Shown: positions 17,639-27,404, counted from the stretch's first letter. The stretch: DNA of 64,000 nucleotides from Paenibacillus sp. YPG26 (GCF_023704175.1 NZ_CP084530.1:430501-494500); one strand, 5' to 3'. Notes: generated by a model not told the origin, from the sequence alone. Program-made: numbers and translations.

Positions 17639-20293
17639 ATGAGACAATTACTAGAACAGTATGCGGCAGATTACGCGGCGGCTGAGGAAGGTCTGACCGG
17701 CAAGCAGGATGACCAGAGCAGCATTCATTATCCCGCGGTCTATCTGTTCATTGGCGATAAGGTGGCGGATGCCATTGAACCGATCATTCGCATTCACGAC
17801 AAGAAATGGGATAACAGTGCGGGAGTCATGTATTTCCATCTGACTTCACAGGAGGGAGCGGCGGCAGGGGTTACGGCCGCCTTTTCCCCTTCTTATGGAG
17901 AAGGGAGGGCGCCAGGCGGAGAACGAAATGGCGAAGGGGATGGGATAAGAGAACGTGATGGAGTAAGAGGACTAGATGGAGTAAGAGAACTAGGTGGATT
18001 AAGAGGAGTAGATGGAGCAAGGGGAGTAGACGGAATAAGAGGACTAGATGAAGTAAGAGGACTAGATGGAATAAGAGAACTAGAGGGAGTTAGAGTACGA
18101 GAAGGAGAACGAGATGGAGAAGGAGGACGGAAGTGGGAGCGGGAGCATCCCCGGGTTGTGCGGTACCGCATACCACGAATCAAGCCTGGGGAGCCAGGCG
18201 AGGGCATGAAGACCCTCCGGCCGGACACTTATCGTGCCTTCTATCAGGAGCCGGGCTCCGTACTGGAGCTGAACAGGGCGCTGCGCCGGGTCAGTCAGCG
18301 GATTGCCGACTATGGCCGTTTGTACTCTTCATTTGATCGTATTCACCTGTCTGTCATTACGCAGGCGGGAGATCCCTTGAACGTATTTGTACCGGAAGTT
18401 ACGGTGCTCGCGAATACGATCTTCGGCCAGTCTTTCAAGTCGGTCCAGACCGACTTGTTCACCCTCATCAGTGAACGGGAGGATGCGGAGGCATTTGGAT
18501 ACAGCGGGGCGGCGGGGATTGCTTTTCTGCGGGAGCTGGACATGATGCAGCAGTCTGACTATACCTTCACTGCGCCGCTGCTTATGACAGAGGATGGCCT
18601 CTCCATACCGGTTACACATCCGGCATCTCCGCTGTTTGATCTGGTCTACGTGCTGTCAGACAAGAATGAGCGCGGAATCAGCTCGCCTGGCGGGCTGCGG
18701 GATAATGACGAGATGATCTCCCAGATCAGCCTGCTGAAGAACCGCCAGAAGAAAGACCCGCTGTATGACTCGGTCTCGGGTGCAGCCTACAATAATATGA
18801 GCTTCAAAAATAACATCATGACCGAATCCGGCCGCCAAGGTTATGTCTCCGCCGGCTTCTCCAAGGTGAAACGTCCGAATGAGTCCATTGCCCTGACCGT
18901 GCTCTACCACTTCTATCGCCAGCTCATCCAGCGGATGAACGGCCCGCTGGAATGGAAGAACAGCGACAAGCTGAGCTTCTTCGGTCTGGACCCGGATTCA
19001 CTCGCTGAACAGGCGCGGAGGATCGTCCCGGACGAGACGCGGCTGGCCGATATGAATGGCATGATGACCCATGGGGTCAGCTATTCTTCGCTGAAGCCGA
19101 TGACGCTGCGGGAAGCGGAGACGGCGCTGTTCGGGGATGGCGGCGAGCTGTACTTCCAGGGCAACTATGTCCGTGAAGCGGATAGAGCGCTCGCCGCGCT
19201 CCGGCTGGAAGAGGAGCTGGAACACGCGCTCAGCCGGAACCGGGCTCTTCACCCGCAGGTGGGTCTGTTCCACCTGGCGGAGTGGACCGATGAAGCAGGC
19301 GGCTCAGGCAGCCTGCGCGAGGCTTACCGCTTACGGATCCGTGAGCTGGCGGGGCAGGTGGAGTCCGCGAAGACGGAGCTGGTCCAGACCTATCAGGGTC
19401 TGGTGCAGGATCAGCCTTTTCAGCGGCTGCCGATGATGGATAAGAGCAATGTGCGCAGCTTTATCCGGTATTTTATCGATCATGTCTATGCGCTTAGACT
19501 GTATATTCTCCGGCTTGAAATGGAGCTTAAGCTGGCCCGGCAATACGAAGCCGTACTGGATCTTCTTCATGTACGCTTCAGGAAGATGACACAGCAGCTT
19601 GAAGCGCTTGAAGATACACTGCGCAGCAGTGCACTTCAGAGCATACGGCTGGCTGACGACTACATTGGTCAGAACATCATGGAGTATTATGAACGGGTGA
19701 CGGCAGAAGTCCTGGCTGAGCTGGAAGCGCGCCGTGGAGCGGACATTTTATTCCAGGATCGTTATATGGGCAGTCCCGCCGAGATGCTGAGTGGGGGTAT
19801 TCAGGGCTTGACGGAGCGGATGATCGCGGTATGCCGCAGAGATATTCTCATGAGTGAGCCATTCTCGCAGACCTTCGAGGAGGAGCTGCTGCGGCGGGCT
19901 AATGTGACGATTGAGTACAACAATAAGCAGGTGCTATCCAAGGATGAGCTGTTCAAGAAGCTGTATCGTACCCTAGAAGAGCATGCCGTGATTCATGTGC
20001 GGCTGTTCGATTATACGCATGAGCACCGTTATGAGGAGAAGTATTTTTTCGGCGATGCGGGCAGTGAATTCATGCGGTACGCACTTGGCGCGGATGAGAG
20101 CTCCCGAATCTACAAGCTCGGCATGGTGCATGAGAACCGGAGCAGCGGAGTTGAGAAGCTAAGCCTGATGGGCGGCTTTCACCTGGAGGACCTGATGTTC
20201 TACAGGAACGGGAAAGTCTACTATGAGACCTATATCCAGAACGGGTATGAGTTCCATGCCACCAGTCCAGAGCGGCTGCCGGAGCTGCGGTGA
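17639..20293 (+). CDS. 884-aa partner of the tubulin-like protein, unknown family, with repeat insertion
   Basis: Starts 3 bases after the tubulin-like stop (AGAAGG ribosome site inside that gene's end). 884 residues, no transmembrane helix and no motif I can assign. It looks like a large soluble protein with a helical C-terminal half. Residues about 99-165 are a low-complexity insert of hexapeptide-like units (GVRGLDG, GIRELEG and variants) encoded by a purine-rich tandem repeat of about 18 bp. Either side of the insert the sequence looks ordinary. Homologues are, as I recall, sometimes labelled TFIID-like in databases; nothing here supports that. Confidence 0.75.
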   Translation: MRQLLEQYAADYAAAEEGLTGKQDDQSSIHYPAVYLFIGDKVADAIEPIIRIHDKKWDNSAGVMYFHLTSQEGAAAGVTAAFSPSYGEGRAPGGERNGEGDGIRERDGVRGLDGVRELGGLRGVDGARGVDGIRGLDEVRGLDGIRELEGVRVREGERDGEGGRKWEREHPRVVRYRIPRIKPGEPGEGMKTLRPDTYRAFYQEPGSVLELNRALRRVSQRIADYGRLYSSFDRIHLSVITQAGDPLNVFVPEVTVLANTIFGQSFKSVQTDLFTLISEREDAEAFGYSGAAGIAFLRELDMMQQSDYTFTAPLLMTEDGLSIPVTHPASPLFDLVYVLSDKNERGISSPGGLRDNDEMISQISLLKNRQKKDPLYDSVSGAAYNNMSFKNNIMTESGRQGYVSAGFSKVKRPNESIALTVLYHFYRQLIQRMNGPLEWKNSDKLSFFGLDPDSLAEQARRIVPDETRLADMNGMMTHGVSYSSLKPMTLREAETALFGDGGELYFQGNYVREADRALAALRLEEELEHALSRNRALHPQVGLFHLAEWTDEAGGSGSLREAYRLRIRELAGQVESAKTELVQTYQGLVQDQPFQRLPMMDKSNVRSFIRYFIDHVYALRLYILRLEMELKLARQYEAVLDLLHVRFRKMTQQLEALEDTLRSSALQSIRLADDYIGQNIMEYYERVTAEVLAELEARRGADILFQDRYMGSPAEMLSGGIQGLTERMIAVCRRDILMSEPFSQTFEEELLRRANVTIEYNNKQVLSKDELFKKLYRTLEEHAVIHVRLFDYTHEHRYEEKYFFGDAGSEFMRYALGADESSRIYKLGMVHENRSSGVEKLSLMGGFHLEDLMFYRNGKVYYETYIQNGYEFHATSPERLPELR
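17934..18125 (+). repeat. In-frame 18-bp-period tandem repeat inside the 884-aa protein gene
   Basis: Around ten imperfect units such as GATGGAGTAAGAGGACTA, almost without C on the plus strand. It keeps the reading frame because the unit is a multiple of three. The reverse strand is also open here, giving a Ser/Pro-rich shadow frame. Confidence 0.85.
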
Positions 20294-20885
20294 AGTTGAT
20301 TATCCAGGGATGAAAAAACAGCGGGACACAGCGCTGGTTATTCATCCAGGGATGAAAAACAGCGGGATATACGCTTGTTATTCATCCAGGGATGGATACG
20401 CATCGGGAGACAACGTTGATTATTCATCTAGGATGAACAATAGGTGAAGGTAGTTACTATGGTTTCAACCAGGAATGGAAAAACAGCGGAAGGGGATCGC
20501 TAGACTTTCATTCAGGGATAGAAAATAGCGGAGGGCAGTCGCTATATATTTTGAACTTAAGAATTGCTCCTGGCAAGAGTGTGGAATGATTCTGGAGAAG
20601 CGGAGCGCTCGCCTACAAGCTTTCTGAAAGAAAGCTACATCGGAAGCATATTCTGTGTGGCCGGATTCTTACCTTATATAAGTTTAATAAAGAAATCTGG
20701 GCGCAACAGTGATCGGAAGAACATTTCACACGGCTGCCTGATTGTGCATTCACGGGTTCTTCCAATGTTGTGTGCATCAAAGTTCAGCTTCATCTTGATT
20801 CGCCTAATTTCCCCATCCAAGGATGAATAGTGGCGTAGAAACTCGCTGGCTTTCCATCCATCCGGATGACATATAGAAAGGGTGC
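20294..20885. repeat. Non-coding block with about seven degenerate 42-bp units
   Basis: From about 20291 to 20550, and again near 20808-20850, units share the pattern TTCATCCAGGGATGAA followed by AACAGCGGGA and a CGCT end. The first part of each unit is itself an inverted repeat (TTCATCC / GGATGAA), so each unit could fold as a small hairpin. The stretch 20583-20625 matches the GAAGCGxAGCGxTCGCC repeat seen near 12.9, 13.3 and 13.9 kb. A copy of the CAACAGTGATCGGAAGAAC core lies at 20705. No gene is supported. Confidence 0.8.
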
Positions 20886-22172
20886 ATGCCTACAATGCAG
20901 CGTAAATTCAATCTGCTCCTAACGTTGTTCAGTCTGATCGGAGGGGTGATCGGCTTCGCGATCGGAGAGTGGCTGCTTGCTGAACTGGGCGGGCGGTGGC
21001 CTAATCTGCTGATCATAGGTCTATATTTCGGAATCCTGGCTTTGTCCGTGGGACTCTCCTGCCTGATTGCGGAGATGATTCTACCGCGGCTGAACGGTGC
21101 CTCCTGGCGTCAGCGCTATGTGGGTGCTTCGTGGAAGCTGCTTGTTCCTGCCACCTTGGTGCTCCTGTTCGTGGTCTCTTTGGCGCTGGAGTTCGTCTAT
21201 GAGCTGAATGGCGGCGGCGTGAAGCAGGTCAAGGACATCGCCATGGTGATTGACAGTTCGGGGAGCATGCAGCAGAACGATCCGAAGAATGACCGTTATG
21301 AAGCGGCCAAGAAGCTCGTGGACAAGATGGATGGGGACAAAAGAGTGGCTGTGATTACATTCAGCGATGGCGCGAATATCGTGCAGCCTTTTGTCAGGGT
21401 GAATGACCAGGCTGCCAGAGCTAATGTTAAGAACGCCATTGAGAGCATTCCCACAACGGACGGGGGAACCAACATCGGCCTCGCCCTTACCGAGACGATG
21501 AAGCATATCACAGACCAGAGCACGGGCGGTCAAGGTACAATGGTTATTTTGCTGTCTGACGGGGTAAGCAGCGTGGATATGGAGAGTACCCTGGCTGAAT
21601 ATAAGAGCCGTCATGTCGCGGTAAATACGGTAGGGCTGAACCTGGTGGATTCCAGCGGTTCGAATCTGCTCAGGACCATTGCTGCGCAGACGGGTGGCAG
21701 CTATAGCGATGTGTCTAATGCGGGGAATCTCAGCTTCGTATTCCAGCAGATCTACGACAACATCGGAGACCGGACCCTGGTTACCGAGCGCACTGGTCCT
21801 GCGGCGGATAGTACCTATTATGCAATTGTGCGAATTGCAGCGCTTCTTATCATTGGCGTTGCGCTGGGAATCGCGCTGGGGCTGATGTTCGATAACCGGT
21901 ATCTGGCGCGCAGCTTTGGAATTGGCGGCGCAGTCTCCGGACTGCTGGCTGGTCTTATCCTCGAGCTGGGCCTGAGCGGCCACCCGTATTCCGATATGCT
22001 AAGCCGGCTGTCGGCCGATGTGGTGCTTGCCGCGGTCATCACGCTGTTCGCCTGGATCGTGCCGGTCAAGGAGCATCACCGCGCTTCCGGCGGAAGGCTG
22101 CGTGCCGGGCAGACCGGGGGTGCGGGAAGCTTTGCCGGGCGGCCAAAAGATACACGAAGCAAGGGGTTTTGA
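20886..22172 (+). CDS. Membrane vWA-domain protein with three TM helices on each side
   Basis: 428 residues. Three N-terminal transmembrane helices (about 8-28, 36-60 and 85-105) precede a vWA domain with an intact MIDAS: MVIDSSGSM, the Thr of TTDGGTNIG, and ILLSDGVSS. Three C-terminal helices follow (IVRIAALLIIGVALGIALGLMF; AVSGLLAGLILELGL; VVLAAVITLFAWIVPV) and a short Gly/Arg-rich tail. The vWA domain therefore sits in one loop, predicted outside. It differs from the first vWA protein, which is signal-peptide-led with one anchor. It lies in one direction with the following three genes. Confidence 0.85.
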   Translation: MPTMQRKFNLLLTLFSLIGGVIGFAIGEWLLAELGGRWPNLLIIGLYFGILALSVGLSCLIAEMILPRLNGASWRQRYVGASWKLLVPATLVLLFVVSLALEFVYELNGGGVKQVKDIAMVIDSSGSMQQNDPKNDRYEAAKKLVDKMDGDKRVAVITFSDGANIVQPFVRVNDQAARANVKNAIESIPTTDGGTNIGLALTETMKHITDQSTGGQGTMVILLSDGVSSVDMESTLAEYKSRHVAVNTVGLNLVDSSGSNLLRTIAAQTGGSYSDVSNAGNLSFVFQQIYDNIGDRTLVTERTGPAADSTYYAIVRIAALLIIGVALGIALGLMFDNRYLARSFGIGGAVSGLLAGLILELGLSGHPYSDMLSRLSADVVLAAVITLFAWIVPVKEHHRASGGRLRAGQTGGAGSFAGRPKDTRSKGF

Positions 22173-22283
22173 TCAGCGTTTAATCAGCTTGAGAAAGTAA
22201 ATGGTACCGCATAATTATTTATCTTGAGTTCATTCCATAGGAACAGATAAGACATCAAGCATGAGATACAGGAGGCGAAGAGC

Positions 22284-22931
22284 ATGCGGTTGATCGATGG
22301 GGATGAATCCTCCGCCCCGGTAATCAGTGAACTGACCCACCGGGTTGATGAAGACAGATGCACCCTGCGCTGGCGCTGGCCGGAAGGTCTTCAGTCCGTC
22401 TATATTCATAAGGCACCGGCGGGGCCAGATGCAGGTCTCTCCGAAGAGCTTCCGCCTCTAAGCAGCCTTCGGCTCTATACTCGTGATGAGTACAAGGCCA
22501 ATAATGGATACCATGACCGGATTCAGGAGATTGGCCAGATTGAATATACGGTTTTTGCCGGCTGGATCGAGCACGGAGAAGTCATCCTGGTCAGGCAGCG
22601 TGACGGCAAGAACCGGATTGTGGCTAGTACAGGCAAGGCGAGAATCTACTATTCGGTCCGCGAGAAAAGCGGGCTGTTCAGCAAATTCAAGACCGTGCAG
22701 ATTACGGTAACCTCGGAGGTCCCGATTGCCAAGGATGTGCTCTGTTATGTGAAGAAGCAGGGCGGCTATCCGGCGAGCAGGGAGGATGGGACGGTCTATC
22801 CGTTCGTCACTCCTTTTGCGGCAGGCAGAAATGTGCTGCCTGTCATTGAAGTCGGCAAGCAGGACCATGTCCGGCTGTTCTTCACGGATGGACCCAAGTA
22901 TGGCCACACGTATGTATTAATTCCGGAATAA
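22284..22931 (+). CDS. Small beta-rich protein of the GTPase module, unknown function
   Basis: 215 residues with an AGGAGG ribosome site. It is predicted all-beta and soluble, and the first part looks like a fibronectin-III-type strand pattern (DEDRCTLRWRWPEGLQSVYIH). A second, immunoglobulin-like half has KIEYSV-type alternation. No signal peptide and no catalytic motif are seen. It sits between the membrane vWA gene and the GTPase gene, 25 bases before the latter, so it probably acts in the same complex as an adaptor. I do not recognise the family. Confidence 0.65.
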   Translation: MRLIDGDESSAPVISELTHRVDEDRCTLRWRWPEGLQSVYIHKAPAGPDAGLSEELPPLSSLRLYTRDEYKANNGYHDRIQEIGQIEYTVFAGWIEHGEVILVRQRDGKNRIVASTGKARIYYSVREKSGLFSKFKTVQITVTSEVPIAKDVLCYVKKQGGYPASREDGTVYPFVTPFAAGRNVLPVIEVGKQDHVRLFFTDGPKYGHTYVLIPE

Positions 22932-22956
22932 CAGGCATGGAAGGGGGAAGAACACG

Positions 22957-24216
22957 ATGAGCTTTTTTAAAATGTTCAAAAAGAAAGCCGAAGCTCCACT
23001 GCGGCCGCTATACTACGATATCGTCTGTCCTTACTGCTTCAGTAGGTTTTCTCCTGAAGAGGTTGTATTCCGCGCTGCCCATCACCGGGAGGACGATGAG
23101 GACTACGCCCTCGGGGAGGATTATGAGCTGAACAAGTACCGGGAGCGCTTCGGTCTGGATACTGTCTACGATATTGAAGCGATTCTGCATCCGCGGGATA
23201 TCCACGAGGAGCACCACATGTACTCGGACAATGTGCTGATTGGCCTCAGTGACCGGTACGGTGTGGTGACCCGCCGCAGGCTCTGCCCGAGGTGCCACAA
23301 CGAGCTGCCGGTGACGGCCGGGAAGGTGCCGAGCAATATTATTTCGATTATCGGAGCCTCGCAGGCAGGTAAATCGGTGTATATGACCTCGCTGATTCAT
23401 ACGCTCCAGCATGAGACGGCCGACCATTTCGGCGCGGCTTGTATGCCGCTGAATGCCGAGATCAGCCGGAAGTTCCGCTCATCCTATGAGGAGCCTCTGT
23501 TCGAACGGGGAGACCTGCTCGCTTCGACGCAGAAGGAGAAGATGCAGGAGCCGTTTATTTTCCAATTCGTATTTAAGGATGAATCCAAGCCGCCGCTGAC
23601 GCTGGTGTTCTTCGATGTGGCGGGCGAGGGCATGGTGGATCAGGATTACCTCGGTCTGCACGGCCAGCATATCAAGAATTCCGCCGGTATTCTGTTCATG
23701 GTCGATCCTCTGCAGATCCGCTCGATCCGCGAGAAGATCCGCATCAAGCATGGCGACAAGCCGGGCGAGTGGGTGTCGCAGTATGACGAACCTCGCGATG
23801 TGGTGCTGACCTTGTTCGGGGATTTCATCGCGTACGAGGATAAAGGGAAGACCGATATTCCAACAGCAGTCGTGCTGACAAAAAGTGATATGCTGCATGC
23901 GCTGGCGGATGAGGAAGGCGAGTACATCAAGAAGAACAGCAATATTTTCAACAATGCTGTCCACCGCCGGACGCTGAATTTGACGGAGTTCGAGAATATT
24001 GACGGCGAGGTCCGCCACTTGATCGAGAAGGTGGATCGTCCGTTCAAAGGCACGATGGATGTGTACTTTAAGGATACCGCTTATTTCGCGGTCTCGGCTC
24101 TTGGAAGCAATCCGGTCGATCAGAAGCTGCAGGGCGTCGTGAGCCCGATCCGGGTCGATGAGCCGTTCATCTGGCTGCTGTACAAGCTGAATTACATCGA
24201 GGGGAGTGAAGCGTAG
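22957..24216 (+). CDS. Zinc-ribbon P-loop GTPase (DO-GTPase2-like)
   Basis: 419 residues. A split zinc ribbon (CPYC about residue 24, CPRC about 108) precedes a TRAFAC-type GTPase domain. It has a P-loop GASQAGKS at about 131-139, switch/Walker B VFFDVAGEGMVDQD, and a base-specificity motif VLTKSD at about 305. This layout, next to a GAP1-like gene, matches what Pfam calls the DO-GTPase2 (double-GTPase system) family, which has been predicted to act in biological-conflict systems. The gene overlaps the next by one base (TAG/GTG), so the two are coupled. Guanine specificity is inferred from TKSD; no nucleotide has been tested. Confidence 0.8.
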   Translation: MSFFKMFKKKAEAPLRPLYYDIVCPYCFSRFSPEEVVFRAAHHREDDEDYALGEDYELNKYRERFGLDTVYDIEAILHPRDIHEEHHMYSDNVLIGLSDRYGVVTRRRLCPRCHNELPVTAGKVPSNIISIIGASQAGKSVYMTSLIHTLQHETADHFGAACMPLNAEISRKFRSSYEEPLFERGDLLASTQKEKMQEPFIFQFVFKDESKPPLTLVFFDVAGEGMVDQDYLGLHGQHIKNSAGILFMVDPLQIRSIREKIRIKHGDKPGEWVSQYDEPRDVVLTLFGDFIAYEDKGKTDIPTAVVLTKSDMLHALADEEGEYIKKNSNIFNNAVHRRTLNLTEFENIDGEVRHLIEKVDRPFKGTMDVYFKDTAYFAVSALGSNPVDQKLQGVVSPIRVDEPFIWLLYKLNYIEGSEA

Positions 24217-27200
24217 TGAATCCCTTCGCTCCGATCCAGCAGCAGATCTATACCCGCGCACGGCACGGGATCTTCCGCCAGACCGAAGGGTTCGATACGG
24301 TGGCAAGATCTGAGGGCCTTGAGGCTTCTTTTATCAAAAAAGTGCTGCATCCGTTCTGCGTCTACGATGCGCCCGCAGAGCTTGCCGCGCGCGGTGAGAA
24401 GGATAACTTGGCTTATCCCGGCGCCATTCACCTGTTCCACGCGGAGAACGGGGATACGGTGCTGGGCCGCAGCATCTATCAAGCTGCTGATTTCACGGGG
24501 CTGCGCAGCGCCTTATTCAGTCACAACTATGTTATTCCTTCCTCAAGGTCAGAGGAGCTGGTCCAGAACTACCGGTCTTATCTTCATGCTGATTTCTTGG
24601 ATCATTATGATATTGGGCAGAGCGGGCAGATTCCTGAACTCAACCAGATCCCTGTAGACCAGGCGTCACTAGGCAGCGACAGGGTGAAACCCGCGCAGCT
24701 GCTTGGGGAGCTGCATATCCCGGAGGCCATGTTCAAGCAGCTGCTGGCCGCCGTAATGACTTCCGTGGCTGGGGGACGCAAGGTCTATATCGCACTGGAT
24801 GTCCCTGCTTCTTACATATCGGAAGCGGCGGTTCCCTTGCTAGAGCTGCTGTATGCTGCCCTGCCATATGCTTACCGCAGGAAGCTCGGCTTCCTTACCT
24901 ATGCCAAGGAACCGCAGAGCCGGAAGGGCATTCATATCTCTTTCGTTGAACGCGGCAGTCTGCGTCATGGGGACCGCAGCATCGAGAAGGACTATACGTT
25001 CGATCTCGCCTCCGGGCGGGTGACCAATATGGAGCTGGACTGGACGAAGCAGCCGTATCTTGATCTGGTCTGGTCGCGGATTGGAAGTCTGGATCACCTG
25101 GAGGACTTCCACCGGTTCGCGGATATTATGCTGAAGGATATGGGCCCTGAGAAGCCGATGTCGATCTCCAGCTATCATGAGCTTAGTGTGCTGTACCGGA
25201 TTGAGGGAGGCGATGAAGCCCTCTATGAGAGGCATAAGATTGCCGCTCTCAGCGGGATGCTGGAATATCTTCGCCCAGCGGGGGCCCTACCGGTCAAGGA
25301 GCGCCTGAGTGATCTGTTCCTGGCTCGCTTTGACAGGGAGTTCGATATTGTGAAATCGGGCAAGGTTCCTGATCTTGCAGTGGCGGAATGTATTAAGGAT
25401 TATTACCGGATCGACCCGAAGAACAATGAACGGAAGATCGTGGAGTATTTCATCCGGGCTGCTGTCAACGCCATTAAGGATAAGGCCGCATTTGCGGGGC
25501 TCTATGCCTTAATCGAGAATCATCCATCTCTGCGCAAAGCCTATTTCGATCAGGTGCAGAAGGATGATCAGCTCTCAGCGCTTCTTCTCGTTCCTTATAT
25601 CCAGGGAAGACTGCAGGCTGCTGAAAAGCCCCGCGAAGTGGTCAGTCTCGTGCAGGAATGGGATCGGCTCTCCCCCGGAATGTGGGATAAGTTCGCGCTA
25701 AGTGAGCTCGCCCGGTCGGGGCTGACCGGCAAGCTGAAGGTACAGCAAGATCTGGTTGCGTCGGTAAATGAGGTGCTTCATATGCTCGGCGCACACCCGG
25801 GTCCGGCTCAAGAGAAGGGCCAGTACGGAGAGTGGGAAGAGCAGAAGAGACAGCTGAAGATGAGGCAGCAAGGAGAAGCGGATGGGGCTCCGGGAAGACA
25901 AGAGAATGACTCTTGGAGTATGCTGTCCAAGCCAGCGCGGGGGCAGGTCATGGATGAATTTGAATCCAAGGATGCCACGGGCCAATTCGGCCGGGAAGGC
26001 TCCGGGATCTCGGCTGTTCTCGCTGAGACGGCCCGGCGTGTGCTGCTGATAGAGCTGGATCTGAATAAGCTTACCAAGGAGGAGCTCTTAAGCCTGGATT
26101 GGTTGAAGAGCGCTAATCCAGCTTGCGGCCCCCAGCGCCTCGATGGGCAGCTGAGGTCCAAGCTGGCTAAGCTGCAATCCTTATATGCCTGGTTCAGCGA
26201 GGCTGAACCAGATGTGCATGTGTTCGATGGACTAAAGCCCGCCGAGATGGATGAAGTTCAGAAAGCCGGCCGCAGATGGCTAAGGGACGAAGTGAACGCA
26301 GACCGGTTCGACCGGCTTACCTTGGCATACTACCGGGGAGGAGCCGAGGATTGCATGGATTATGCCCCCCTGGTAGACGCGCTTCGCAAATATGCGGGGA
26401 GCCCGGATATAGTGTACCGCTTCTTCCACTGGTCGGCAGGGCAGCCCTTATATGTGCGGGGAAGCAAGCTTGCACCAGCTTATGAAGCCGCCATACTGGC
26501 GTATTTCCGCAAGTATGACCGGGATGCGTTCAAGAAGCGGGCGAACCGGAAGGAGCACTTCGATAAGGCAGGCCGGGCGCTGAGGCCGGTATATGAGCGG
26601 GCGGGACAGGAGCTTGCTTCTCCGCTGATGAGAATGTTCGGCAGAGGCGGAAAACCAATGCTGTTCAGTGTGTTCATCCTGCTGCTGCTTGCCGCAGGAA
26701 CGCTGGGTATACTCCAGCTGACAGGGGCCTTCGATAAGAAGGAGCCTGCGGCTGTAGTTCCTCCGGTCGTGGACAAGCCTGATGTTACGGAGCCGGCACC
26801 TAGTGTATCCATACCAGACCGGGCGGTCTATACCGAACAGGTCAAAGACAAAAGCGGCAAGGAAGTTACAAGGCTGGTCTTCTTATTCAGGACTAGCTCG
26901 GAGTGCAAATCCTTCAATCCGGGTTCAGTCACTGTAACCACCCCAGGAGCTAAGGCGACAAGTCAGAACTTGAAGCTCTCCAATCTGGCCCACGATTGCG
27001 GCACTGGGGATTCTGAGGAGACAGGCGTGAGCGCTGCCGGGTCAACAGATAGCGGCCACTCCTCCGGTCTGGAGTCCGGGAATAAGAAGTCAGCAGGAGC
27101 GGAGGAAGGCTCAGTTAGCAGCGAGAATGACCGCTTAGCGCAAAGTTCGGTTGACGGCCAGGATGACAACGAGGCTGGTCTTTCAGTTGACGGTGAGGGA

Positions 27201-27404
27201 TCGTCCACACAGACAGGTACACAGAACGCAGGTGTTTCTTCAGGGGAGAGTTCCTCTAGTTCTTCTATTGACCCGGACGTTTACCCTAATAAGCTGACGG
27301 CAGCACTTGGCAAGGCATACAGTATTCCGGAAGGCAGCAGGATTAGCGCGGCCGGTCTGGAGTTTGTACGAATCAGCAAGACTGCGGCTGGTAAGGAGCA
27401 ATAA
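24216..27404 (+). CDS. GTPase-associated protein (GAP1-N2/GAP1-M-like) with TM anchor and Ser-rich outer tail
   Basis: 1062 residues starting at GTG 24216, with a GGGGAG ribosome site. The N-terminus (QQQIYTRARHGIFRQTEGFDT, then KKVLHPFCVYDAP) is the pattern I associate with the GAP1-N2 domain. It is followed by a helical middle region as in GAP1-M. One transmembrane helix lies at about 814-836 (LFSVFILLLLAAGTLGILQL). The last 225 residues are predicted outside and are Ser/Gly/Asp-rich, with a small domain near 870-930. It directly follows and overlaps its GTPase. The membrane anchor plus outer tail suggest transduction across the membrane. Confidence 0.75.
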   Translation: MNPFAPIQQQIYTRARHGIFRQTEGFDTVARSEGLEASFIKKVLHPFCVYDAPAELAARGEKDNLAYPGAIHLFHAENGDTVLGRSIYQAADFTGLRSALFSHNYVIPSSRSEELVQNYRSYLHADFLDHYDIGQSGQIPELNQIPVDQASLGSDRVKPAQLLGELHIPEAMFKQLLAAVMTSVAGGRKVYIALDVPASYISEAAVPLLELLYAALPYAYRRKLGFLTYAKEPQSRKGIHISFVERGSLRHGDRSIEKDYTFDLASGRVTNMELDWTKQPYLDLVWSRIGSLDHLEDFHRFADIMLKDMGPEKPMSISSYHELSVLYRIEGGDEALYERHKIAALSGMLEYLRPAGALPVKERLSDLFLARFDREFDIVKSGKVPDLAVAECIKDYYRIDPKNNERKIVEYFIRAAVNAIKDKAAFAGLYALIENHPSLRKAYFDQVQKDDQLSALLLVPYIQGRLQAAEKPREVVSLVQEWDRLSPGMWDKFALSELARSGLTGKLKVQQDLVASVNEVLHMLGAHPGPAQEKGQYGEWEEQKRQLKMRQQGEADGAPGRQENDSWSMLSKPARGQVMDEFESKDATGQFGREGSGISAVLAETARRVLLIELDLNKLTKEELLSLDWLKSANPACGPQRLDGQLRSKLAKLQSLYAWFSEAEPDVHVFDGLKPAEMDEVQKAGRRWLRDEVNADRFDRLTLAYYRGGAEDCMDYAPLVDALRKYAGSPDIVYRFFHWSAGQPLYVRGSKLAPAYEAAILAYFRKYDRDAFKKRANRKEHFDKAGRALRPVYERAGQELASPLMRMFGRGGKPMLFSVFILLLLAAGTLGILQLTGAFDKKEPAAVVPPVVDKPDVTEPAPSVSIPDRAVYTEQVKDKSGKEVTRLVFLFRTSSECKSFNPGSVTVTTPGAKATSQNLKLSNLAHDCGTGDSEETGVSAAGSTDSGHSSGLESGNKKSAGAEEGSVSSENDRLAQSSVDGQDDNEAGLSVDGEGSSTQTGTQNAGVSSGESSSSSSIDPDVYPNKLTAALGKAYSIPEGSRISAAGLEFVRISKTAAGKEQ

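Noticed and set aside
17893..18228. Ser/Pro-rich 111-codon minus-strand frame
   Set aside because: Complement of the purine-rich tandem repeat in the 884-aa gene; no start signals.
17639..20293. Transcription factor TFIID-like label for the 884-aa protein
   Set aside because: No TBP or histone-fold motif; I regard the label as a database misnomer.
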